64,000 bases of DNA from Aestuariivivens sediminicola (GTDB lineage: Bacteria; Bacteroidota; Bacteroidia; Flavobacteriales; Flavobacteriaceae). The stretch is taken from assembly GCF_022662015.1 (NCBI RefSeq), contig NZ_JAKMCM010000006.1, positions 62,001-126,000 on the forward strand, in the 5' to 3' direction. Each line of letters begins with the position of its first letter. Position 1 is the stretch's first letter. Below, one piece after another: positions 54,500 to 61,343 of the stretch. The notes beneath the pieces are model-generated. The model worked only from the letters and a program-made list of their open reading frames with translations. It had not been told where the DNA came from and did not search any database. The translations under genes were made by a program, and so were the position numbers.

Positions 54500-55822
54500 T
54501 TAAACTATGCCAGGGCAAATGCCGTTTTTTATATGGTTTCTATAATGGAAATTGACGCCGATCACGAATGCTCTCATTATGGGTCCTAATGAAGCCTCAT
54601 TCCTGCTGGTTCTGCTCCAAATTGATTTTAATTTGAAAAGTTCTTTATATAACTTCCAATAATTACGCTGTAAGTCCTCCATGTTCAATTTTCTTGGTTT
54701 GAACACTACATTTCCACCGCTATAAAGATTAAAGTTCCTGTGAACAATCCTATTTTCTTTTTCCAATTCTTCATATATGGGAGTTCCGGGGATGGGAGTG
54801 AATATGTGAATCCGTGGAGTTGATATATGATTGTTCATTATGAAATCGTATGTGTTTTGATAGACCGAGTTGTCATCTCCATCAAGACCAATCATCATTT
54901 CGGTCGATACATCTATTCCGTGGCTTTTTATTAGGGCAATACTTTCGCTGTATTTTTTTGGATTATTAAAGCTTTTTCCGATGTTCTCAAGACTGGCTTC
55001 TGAAGTGGTCTCAATACCGAAAGACAGTAACCTGCAACCGCTTTGATGTGCAAGTTCGAGCATGTCTGGCCTGTCTGCAATATGTAAACTGCACTGACTA
55101 ATCCAAATAATCTTCTCAGGAATTAGAGCCTCCCATAAGTCCTTTGAATAATTGAAATCCACTCCGATATTATCATCAATAAAGGCGATAAATTTACTAC
55201 CGGTTTTCTTTGCGGCCCTCACATTTCGGATCACATTTTCTATGGGCTGTTTTCTATAACTTCGGCTGTAATATGTGCTTACTGAACAGAAGTTGCAGGA
55301 ATGAGGACAGCCCCGACTAATTTGAACGGGCCTCCATAATCCCAATTTGTTCCTTTCCAAGAGGTCAAGGCGCGGAGCTGGTAAATTATTAATGTCCGGA
55401 GGGAATTGAGCGTGATAAACTTGTTTTAGATTTCCTTCCTTGGCATCATTTATAATTTGGGGCCATAAATCTTCTGCCTCTCCTAAAACGATTGTATCAC
55501 AATGCTTTAAGGATTCCTGTATATCAAGTAAAGAGGCACCTATGCCTCCGAGAACAGCCTTAATACCTTTACTTCTAAATGTATCTCCAATTTGCCAGGC
55601 CCTGTAAATTCCGGAACCCATCCCTGTTAATCCCACAAGGTCCCAATGCTGATCAAAAGGTATTTTATCAACAGTCTCATAAACAATTTTCAAGTTTACA
55701 AATGAAGGGGTAACAGCCGCTAACATTGGGAGAGTAAGCCCTGGGAGATATAATCTTCTCTGGGTAATGGGGTTACCCTTGTTATCTAAAGCGGTCGGTG
55801 CAATTAATAGTACATTCATCAA
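54500..55822 (-). CDS. Radical SAM protein with B12-binding-like N-terminal domain (rSAM-3)
   Basis: This 440-residue protein is the first gene of the operon. The Rossmann domain (about 1-135) shows WDLVGLTGMGSGIYRAW, KAVLGGIGASLLD and TIVLGEAEDLWPQI. The iron-sulfur site is C172-x3-C176-x2-C179 (SRGCPHSCNFCSVSTYYSRSY). Barrel motifs are IAFIDDNIGVD, RLLSFGIETTSEASLENIGKSF, VSTEMMIGLDGDD and IHIFTPIPGTPIYEELEKENRI. It shares the SRGCxxxCNFCSVSxxY motif and the GEAEDLWP-type segment with rSAM-1, suggesting paralogy. No DxHxxG motif is present. I chose the ATG at 55822; a second Met follows at once. Upstream bases to about 55900 show no clear TAnnTTTG box. Confidence 0.87.
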   Translation of the reverse strand: MMNVLLIAPTALDNKGNPITQRRLYLPGLTLPMLAAVTPSFVNLKIVYETVDKIPFDQHWDLVGLTGMGSGIYRAWQIGDTFRSKGIKAVLGGIGASLLDIQESLKHCDTIVLGEAEDLWPQIINDAKEGNLKQVYHAQFPPDINNLPAPRLDLLERNKLGLWRPVQISRGCPHSCNFCSVSTYYSRSYRKQPIENVIRNVRAAKKTGSKFIAFIDDNIGVDFNYSKDLWEALIPEKIIWISQCSLHIADRPDMLELAHQSGCRLLSFGIETTSEASLENIGKSFNNPKKYSESIALIKSHGIDVSTEMMIGLDGDDNSVYQNTYDFIMNNHISTPRIHIFTPIPGTPIYEELEKENRIVHRNFNLYSGGNVVFKPRKLNMEDLQRNYWKLYKELFKLKSIWSRTSRNEASLGPIMRAFVIGVNFHYRNHIKNGICPGIV

Positions 55823-56147
55823 CTTATATTTTGTTGTTGATTCACTATTTCAACAAAAGGAAGAATTTTTTATGTTACGACTTTAATTGATAAAATACTA
55901 TGATATTTATCAGTGAGTTGTTCTAGAAATCAGATGGGATTGACTAAATTAATACAAGCTATGTGATCCTGAGTAAGCTCAAAAACCAGCACCACTTGTC
56001 GGCATGGTTTAGTAAACCAGGTTTATGGAGGGTCTCCTTTGATGATTCTTAATGAATCTCCTGAGCATGCACAGAAACCAGCACCCTTCGGGCGTTGTTT
56101 TTCACTTTCCATGGCTCGTAACAGCAGGCTCTTAACAATTCTGGAAA
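55823..56147. other. Intergenic region between the operon and the tRNA-Ser terminator, with a short repeated motif
   Basis: About 325 bases without a convincing gene. It contains AAACCAGCACC twice (55983-55993 and 56075-56085), a related AAACCAGGGC inside the terminator at 56153, and a small hairpin TGGTTT-AGT-AAACCA at 56005-56019. The operon promoter should lie in 55830-55980. The repeats look like remnants of a degenerate element downstream of the tRNA gene. Confidence 0.45.
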
Positions 56148-56149
56148 GC

Positions 56150-56176
56150 AAAAAACCAGGGCGATTGCCCTGGTTT
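56150..56176 (-). terminator. Rho-independent terminator downstream of tRNA-Ser
   Basis: A perfect 10-pair stem AAACCAGGGC (56153-56162) and GCCCTGGTTT (56167-56176) with loop GATT is present. On the minus strand the stem is followed by a T run (complement of 56150-56155). It ends the tRNA-Ser transcript seven bases or so after the mature 3' end; the plus strand also shows TTTCTTTTT after the stem. Confidence 0.8.
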
Positions 56177-56183
56177 CTTTTTG

Positions 56184-56268
56184 CGGAGGAAGAGGGATTC
56201 GAACCCCCGGAGGTGTGACCCTCAACAGTTTTCAAGACTGCCGCATTCGACCACTCTGCCATTCCTCC
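56184..56268 (-). tRNA. tRNA-Ser (anticodon UGA)
   Basis: The minus-strand sequence folds as a class II tRNA of 85 bases. The acceptor arm GGAGGAA pairs with TTCCTCC (discriminator G), the anticodon loop CTTGAAA has anticodon TGA (56232-56234, read on the minus strand), a long variable arm follows (TTGAGGGTCACACCTC), and the T arm carries GGTTCGAATCC. The 3' CCA is not encoded. It reads UCA and related serine codons. It is followed by a strong terminator and is next to the lipid-like operon, a common position for integrated islands. Confidence 0.95.
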
Positions 56269-56481
56269 AATTTCAGTTTGAGCTTTCTACGGCCCCAACC
56301 GGATTTGTAATATATTTCTTTTTTCGCTTTGCGAAAATCACTTGATGCCTTACTCCTAAGCGGATGCAAATATAGAATGCTTTTTTAATTCTTTCAAATA
56401 AATTTAAGGTTATTTAAATTAAAATAAGGTGTCCTTCATTGAATTACTTTCATATTCGTAGCATAAGAAAAATACAAGTCT

Positions 56482-56489
56482 TATTTTTG
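56482..56489 (+). promoter_or_regulatory. Putative -7 promoter box (TATTTTTG) of the nitroreductase gene
   Basis: TATTTTTG fits TAnnTTTG and lies 20 bases before the ATG at 56510. No clear TTG is seen at the -33 position. Confidence 0.45.
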
Positions 56490-56509
56490 TTAAGATTTAA
56501 TCTCAATGC

Positions 56510-57139
56510 ATGGATATCATAGAAAAACTAAAATGGCGATACGCCACGAAAAAGTTCGATACCGAAAAGACCTTGCCCCCCGGGAAGCTCAATATTTTAA
56601 AGGAAGCATTTAATTTAACGGCTACCTCGTTTGGTCTGCAGACCTTAGCGCTTGTCGTCTTAAAAGATAAGTATCAGCGTCAGTCATTGCTCAAATATGC
56701 TTATGGGCAAAAGCAGGTTGTTGAGGCATCGCACCTGCTGGTCATTTGTATTCAGGAGAACATTCATGATTCCGACGTCAATGCCTATTACGAAAACATT
56801 AGTAACACCAGGGGTACATCTAAGGAAATCTTGGATCCATACAGAAAAAGTCTGGCTGAGATGATGCGAAAAATGACGGTCGAGGAGCGGCAGCAATGGT
56901 CTAAAAACCAGGCCTATATTGCCCTGGGTAATCTTATGACGGTTTGTGCCATTGAAGAAATAGATGCCACACCAATGGAAGGGTTTGTACCGGGTAAGTT
57001 CGATGAAATTCTTAACCTAAAGGCTCATGGTTTGCGATCTGTATTGTTGCTGCCCGTGGGTTACCGCGCCGTAGATGACATGTTCTCATCATTCAAAAAA
57101 GTACGAAAACCATTAGAGGAAACCATTTTAGAATTATAA
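56510..57139 (+). CDS. NAD(P)H-dependent nitroreductase family oxidoreductase
   Basis: This 209-residue flavoprotein of the NfsB/nitroreductase family uses FMN to reduce nitro compounds or quinones. Evidence: KWRYATKKFDTEKTLP at residues 8-23 (FMN-binding start), LTATSFGLQTLALVVL at about 37-52, QAYIALGNLMTVCAIEEIDATPMEGF at about 140-165, and LPVGYRAVDDMFSSFKKVRKPLEE at the end. Length is normal. It is a single gene with its own promoter, followed by the REP-like element. Confidence 0.9.
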   Translation: MDIIEKLKWRYATKKFDTEKTLPPGKLNILKEAFNLTATSFGLQTLALVVLKDKYQRQSLLKYAYGQKQVVEASHLLVICIQENIHDSDVNAYYENISNTRGTSKEILDPYRKSLAEMMRKMTVEERQQWSKNQAYIALGNLMTVCAIEEIDATPMEGFVPGKFDEILNLKAHGLRSVLLLPVGYRAVDDMFSSFKKVRKPLEETILEL

Positions 57140-57147
57140 CATGTATT

Positions 57148-57244
57148 GTTAGGGCGTTCCCACGCCTCAGGCGCAGGCGGGCTTTACGCGTTACACACCT
57201 GCCCCTTCAGAGGTTCAGGCGGGTAACCTGCTGCAATCCCTAAC
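57148..57244. repeat. Flavobacterial REP-like intergenic repeat
   Basis: A 97-base GC-rich element sits in AT-rich surroundings, bounded by inverted ends GTTAGGG (57148-57154) and CCCTAAC (57238-57244). Internal parts include GGGCGTTCC, GCGGGCTTTACGCGTTACA and CTGCTGCAATCCC. Such elements, with the same outer and inner motifs, recur in intergenic regions of many flavobacterial genomes as I recall. It lies between the stop of the nitroreductase gene and the start of the DegT-family gene. Confidence 0.65.
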
Positions 57245-57267
57245 GCGAACCAAAATATAAAGAAACT

Positions 57268-58461
57268 ATGCCAGGATTTGAATTATTTGGAGATCAGGAA
57301 CGCAAAGAAGTAAACGATGTTTTGGATAATGGTGTATTAATGCGTTACGGTTTCGATCCCATGCGCAAGGGGCATTGGAAAGCGAAATCGCTGGAACAGG
57401 AACTCCAGAATACGCTGCAAACGAAATACGTCCAACTGGTATCCAGTGGGACTGCCGCAGTCTCAGTGGCCCTGGCTTCGGCGGGCGTGGGTGCGGGTGA
57501 TGAGGTGATCATGCCTACCTTTACCTTCGTTGCCAGTTTTGAGGCCATTATGATGCTTGGTGCCATTCCGGTTCTCGTGGATATTGATGACACCTTAGGT
57601 TTAGATCCCAAGGCTGTTGCAGAAGCCATCACACCAAAGACCAAAGCCGTTATGGTGGTTCAGATGTGTGGCAGTATGGGACACATGGATGCCTTGAAGG
57701 CCATTTGCACCCAACATAATCTCTTATTGATCGAGGACGCTTGTCAAGCGATTGGAGGAACCTATCAAGGAAAACCTTTAGGAAGTATTGGCGATTTGGG
57801 ATGTTTTTCATTCGATTTTGTCAAGACCATTACCTGTGGTGAAGGCGGTGCCGTTGTGACCGATAATGAGAATTGGTATTTAAATGCCGATCATTACAGC
57901 GATCACGGTCATGATCATATTGGAAACGATCGCGGCGCAGAAAGTCATCCATTTCTTGGTTATAACTTTAGAATTTCAGAATTACACGCGGCCGTTGGAT
58001 TGGCACAGGTAAAACGATTACCTGAATTCTTAGATATTCAAAGGAAACATTTTAACATTATTAGGGAAGCCTTATCGGAAATTCCTGAAGTAACGTTTAG
58101 AACGGTTCCTGAAGGTGGTGTGGAAAGCTGTGCGTTTCTGAATTTCTTTTTACCAGACGTATCGACTGCCGAAAAAGTTATGATAGCATTTAAAGATCAT
58201 GGCATAGATGCTTGCTGGAATTATTACAAGAATAATTGGCATTATATACGCAAATGGGAACACTTTAAAGAATTAAAGTCATTATACCCTATTTCAGAGG
58301 AAGTTAAAAAAGGCTTAGAATATCTTCAAACTAAGACTTTCGAGCAGTCGGATCATTATATCGGTCGAAATATCTCCTGTTTAATTAAATTATCTTGGAC
58401 GGAAGAGGAGGTAAGAAGGCGAGCCGATAAAATGGCCAGCAGCATTAAATCGTTATTATAA
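57268..58461 (+). CDS. DegT/DnrJ/EryC1/StrS family aminotransferase
   Basis: This 397-residue sugar-type aminotransferase has LQTKYVQLVSSGTAAVSVALASAGVGAGDEVIMPTFTFVAS at about 49-90, LLLIEDACQAIGGTYQGKPLGSIGDLGCFSFDFVKTITCGEGGAV at about 152-195 with PLP Lys186, and FRISELHAAVGLAQVKRL near 235. It would aminate a keto-sugar nucleotide for surface glycans or secondary metabolites. The product cannot be named. It is close to the REP element and the GH16 gene, with no sugar-biosynthesis cluster here, so it may be a lone gene. Confidence 0.88.
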   Translation: MPGFELFGDQERKEVNDVLDNGVLMRYGFDPMRKGHWKAKSLEQELQNTLQTKYVQLVSSGTAAVSVALASAGVGAGDEVIMPTFTFVASFEAIMMLGAIPVLVDIDDTLGLDPKAVAEAITPKTKAVMVVQMCGSMGHMDALKAICTQHNLLLIEDACQAIGGTYQGKPLGSIGDLGCFSFDFVKTITCGEGGAVVTDNENWYLNADHYSDHGHDHIGNDRGAESHPFLGYNFRISELHAAVGLAQVKRLPEFLDIQRKHFNIIREALSEIPEVTFRTVPEGGVESCAFLNFFLPDVSTAEKVMIAFKDHGIDACWNYYKNNWHYIRKWEHFKELKSLYPISEEVKKGLEYLQTKTFEQSDHYIGRNISCLIKLSWTEEEVRRRADKMASSIKSLL

Positions 58462-58519
58462 CTTTTCAAAAACCCCTATTTAAGGTCTTGTGTATGGTTT
58501 TTGTTGTGGTGCAAAATTC

Positions 58520-58548
58520 TTTGTAGAGAATCATTTGCAATAGATTTG
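58520..58548 (+). promoter_or_regulatory. Promoter for the GH16 gene (TTTG-N17-TAGATTTG)
   Basis: TTTG at 58520-58523 and TAGATTTG at 58541-58548 match both Bacteroidetes promoter elements with 17 bases between them, inside the known range. The -7 box ends 16 bases before the ATG at 58565. Confidence 0.65.
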
Positions 58549-58564
58549 TGTCAAACGTTTATTT

Positions 58565-60130
58565 ATGCACAGATTTTACATTATACTCATTTCAATCCTT
58601 ATAGTCTCTTTTTTCAATCTTCATGCACAACAAATGCCCATTGATTTTTCGGATAGCTCTGATAGTTTTGGTGCATTTGGAGGCAGTTCATTTTCCATCA
58701 TTGCAAATCCAGATGATGGAAACGATATGGTAGGCCAGTTTATTAATTATGGTGGCAATCCATGGGAAGGTTTTTATCTGGATTTGGCCTCACCCATCGA
58801 TTTAGATTTTCAGAAAGAAATTAGTTTAGACTTTTATTCATATAATGCTTCGGGTCATCAAGTTATGCTGAAGCTTGAGAACGGAAGTAATCCCGATGTG
58901 GAAGTCTCTATTGCCATTCCCAATTCGGGTTGGACCAGTGGTATTGTATTCGATTTTGGGAATGCCGTTTTAAGTTCAGATGGTACAACGCCTGTTAACG
59001 CTACTGGAACTTATAGTAGAATAACGGTGTTTGTAGATGGAGGTAGCGCCATTTCGGGAACATATTTAATTGATGATATTGACGATGGTTCAACGCCAAC
59101 AGATCCTCATGCGCTAGATGTTATTTACACCGATTTGGTTTGGTCTGATGAGTTTGATACACCTGGAAAAACAGCCGTTAATTCTTCAAATTGGTTTCAT
59201 CAAACCCAATTGCCGGCTGGTGGCAGTTGGTTTAATGGTGAAGAGCAACATTACACGGATCGTATAGAAAATTCATTTGTAGAAAATGGCATGTTGAATA
59301 TAGTCGCAATCAAAGAATCATTTACCGACCAAGGAGAGACGAAGCAGTATACATCGGCTCGATTAAATTCTAAATTCGCTTTTACGTACGGAAGGGTAGA
59401 TGTGAGAGCAAAATTACCTTTTGGAGATGGTACTTGGCCCGCTATTTGGACTTTGGGTAAGAATATCAATGAAGACGGAGCTTATTGGGACAATCAAGGC
59501 TTTGGCACAACATCATGGCCTGCATGTGGTGAAATTGATATCATGGAACATGGTTTAGGCCCCGTAAATCATACTTCTAGCGCCATACATACACCTTCCA
59601 GTTTTGGTGCAACTGTTAATTACGCTTCCCAGGAAATTAGCGATGTGGCTAATAATTTTCATATTTATTCTGTTAATTGGTCGCCAGATCAAATAACTTT
59701 TCTTGTGGATGATGTAGGTTTCTATACCTACAATCCATCGACTAAAGATGCCAGTACCTGGCCTTTTGATGCAGATCAATATATTCTTTTAAATATCGCC
59801 ATGGGTGGTGTAGCAGGTTCAATAGATCCTTCATTTACGCAAAGCCCTATGCAAATTGATTATGTGCGAGTATATCAGAATACTGCTCTGAGTGTTGAAA
59901 GCAAAACGTTGAAAGACTTGAAAGTTTATCCCAATCCTGCCTCAAATATTATCCATATTGATAGCAGTCAGCCAATTGATACAATTGAACTATTTTCTTC
60001 TATAGGATTGAAAGTCAAAGAATATGATGCTACGAATCAAATAGATGTTAAATCCTTAAGCGCGGGAATTTATTTCCTCAGAGTATGGAGCAATGATCAA
60101 TTCGGTGTAAAAAGGATTATCATAAAGTAA
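58565..60130 (+). CDS. GH16 beta-glucanase (laminarinase-like) with type IX secretion tail
   Basis: This 521-residue secreted enzyme has a signal peptide (FYIILISILIVSFFNLHAQ). Residues of about 25-175 are a beta-sandwich accessory module (CBM-like). The GH16 domain (about 190-440) has WSDEFDTPGKTAVN at its start, ARLNSKFAFTYGRVDVRAKLPFGDGTWPAIWTLG, the catalytic EIDIMEHG with E323, D325 and E328, and a late VDDVGFYTY-INIAMGGVAG block. The last 75 residues (LKVYPNPASNIIHID, IELFSSIGLKVKEY, LSAGIYFLRV) are a type A type IX secretion sorting domain. Endo-hydrolysis of beta-1,3-glucans such as laminarin is likely, though other GH16 substrates are possible. Confidence 0.93.
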   Translation: MHRFYIILISILIVSFFNLHAQQMPIDFSDSSDSFGAFGGSSFSIIANPDDGNDMVGQFINYGGNPWEGFYLDLASPIDLDFQKEISLDFYSYNASGHQVMLKLENGSNPDVEVSIAIPNSGWTSGIVFDFGNAVLSSDGTTPVNATGTYSRITVFVDGGSAISGTYLIDDIDDGSTPTDPHALDVIYTDLVWSDEFDTPGKTAVNSSNWFHQTQLPAGGSWFNGEEQHYTDRIENSFVENGMLNIVAIKESFTDQGETKQYTSARLNSKFAFTYGRVDVRAKLPFGDGTWPAIWTLGKNINEDGAYWDNQGFGTTSWPACGEIDIMEHGLGPVNHTSSAIHTPSSFGATVNYASQEISDVANNFHIYSVNWSPDQITFLVDDVGFYTYNPSTKDASTWPFDADQYILLNIAMGGVAGSIDPSFTQSPMQIDYVRVYQNTALSVESKTLKDLKVYPNPASNIIHIDSSQPIDTIELFSSIGLKVKEYDATNQIDVKSLSAGIYFLRVWSNDQFGVKRIIIK

Positions 60131-60168
60131 ACTAGCATATTGGGCTACTGTTATTCTAGTTTAGTTTT
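60128..60168. terminator. Possible bidirectional terminator between the GH16 and ribBA genes
   Basis: Arms TAAACTAG (60128-60135) and CTAGTTTA (60156-60163) are inverted repeats around a 20-base loop, followed by GTTTT on the plus strand, in the gap between convergent genes. The loop is large, so certainty is moderate. Confidence 0.4.
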
Positions 60169-61327
60169 AATAATTCACATACTCTACTATCTCCAATCCA
60201 TAGCCTATAAGGCCAACACGTTTGGTCTGTTCAGTATTGGATATTAACCTGAGTTTATGAATATTTAAATCGTGTAGTATTTGGGCCCCAATTCCAAAAT
60301 CGCGCGTATCCATATTCACTCTTGGTGCTTTGGTGACTTCACCCACCGCCTGATTATCCTTTAAATAAGACAGCCGTTTCAGGATATTCATGGATTGCGA
60401 TTCCTGATTTATAAAGATAATAGCGCCTTTACCATGATCGTTAATAACTTTGAACATCTTCTGTAATTGCTCATCAACGGTATTGGTAAGTGTTCCTAAA
60501 ATGTCATTGTTCACCAAGGTAGAGTTAATACGGGTGAGCACTTTTTCATTGTCTTTCCAGCGGCCTTTTGTCAAGGCAATATGTACCTGATTATTTGTGG
60601 TTTGTTTGTAGGCTCTCAATCTAAAGCGACCGAAACGGGTTTCAATTTCAAAATCCTCCTTCTTTTCAATTAGTGAGTCGTATTGCATCCTGTAGGCCAC
60701 CAAATCTTCAATGGAAACGATTTTTAGATCCAATTGTTTTGCAACCTGAATGAGTTCAGGCAGGCGTGCCATCGAACCATCTTCATTCATGATTTCTACT
60801 ATAACACCTGCAGGTTTCAGGCCGGCCAGTCGCGCAAAATCTATGGCAGCTTCCGTATGTCCGGTGCGCCTTAGGACGCCACCTTCCTTTGCAACCAATG
60901 GAAACACATGCCCGGGTCGTGCCAATTCAAATGGTTTTGTACCGGGATCGATAAGCGCTTTAATGGTTTTAGCACGGTCGCCTGCCGAAATGCCCGTTGT
61001 TACCCCATCGCCCCTAAGGTCGACTGAAACCGTAAAGGCCGTTTCCATAGGATCCGTATTGTTCCTCACCATCATATTGAGCTCTAATTCTTTGCAGCGC
61101 GTTTCTGTGAGAGGTGCACAAATGAGACCGCGACCATGATGTGCCATAAAGTTGATCATTTCTGGTGTCACCTTGTCGGCGGCTGCAACAAAATCACCTT
61201 CATTTTCACGATTCTCATCATCAACTACAATGATAACTTTACCATTTCTAATGTCGTCTATGGCATCCTGAATATCATCTAAAACAAATGTCGAAGTATT
61301 TTTGGTCATGGATTCATCTAAAATCAT
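60167..61327 (-). CDS. ribB: RibBA-like: 3,4-dihydroxy-2-butanone-4-phosphate synthase with degenerate GTP cyclohydrolase II-type domain
   Basis: This 386-residue protein has an N-terminal domain with the complete DHBP synthase set for riboflavin synthesis from ribulose 5-phosphate: DDENRENEGDFV at 36-47, the Cys-containing LICAPLTETRC, DLRGDGVTTGISAGDRAKT and VLRRTGHTEAAIDFARLAGL. The C-terminal half, from about residue 215 (FGRFRLRAY), is alignable in pattern to GTP cyclohydrolase II, but I cannot find the zinc-binding cysteines (CxxxxxxxxxCxC) or the following catalytic loop. It may therefore lack cyclohydrolase activity. An ATG at 61309 is an alternative start. It lies 16 bases after lptFG and is probably co-transcribed. 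Confidence 0.9.
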   Translation of the reverse strand: MILDESMTKNTSTFVLDDIQDAIDDIRNGKVIIVVDDENRENEGDFVAAADKVTPEMINFMAHHGRGLICAPLTETRCKELELNMMVRNNTDPMETAFTVSVDLRGDGVTTGISAGDRAKTIKALIDPGTKPFELARPGHVFPLVAKEGGVLRRTGHTEAAIDFARLAGLKPAGVIVEIMNEDGSMARLPELIQVAKQLDLKIVSIEDLVAYRMQYDSLIEKKEDFEIETRFGRFRLRAYKQTTNNQVHIALTKGRWKDNEKVLTRINSTLVNNDILGTLTNTVDEQLQKMFKVINDHGKGAIIFINQESQSMNILKRLSYLKDNQAVGEVTKAPRVNMDTRDFGIGAQILHDLNIHKLRLISNTEQTKRVGLIGYGLEIVEYVNY

Positions 61328-61343
61328 TGTGCAAAGATATTGC

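Noticed and set aside
45036-55822. Reading the operon as biotin synthesis (BioF-like synthase and radical SAM)
   Set aside because: The radical SAM proteins are of the B12-domain type, not BioB, and no BioA, BioD or BioC is present; the KDSR-like reductase, acyltransferases and MMPL transporter fit a lipid instead.
45036-55822. Reading the operon as hopanoid biosynthesis because of the HpnN-like transporter and rSAM proteins
   Set aside because: No squalene-hopene cyclase or other core hopanoid gene is present and an alpha-oxoamine synthase has no role there.
56023-56262. Open frame of 79 codons on the minus strand over the tRNA-Ser gene
   Set aside because: Its first part is the tRNA sequence read as protein (MAEWSNAAVLK type, a known artefact) and it crosses the terminator hairpin.
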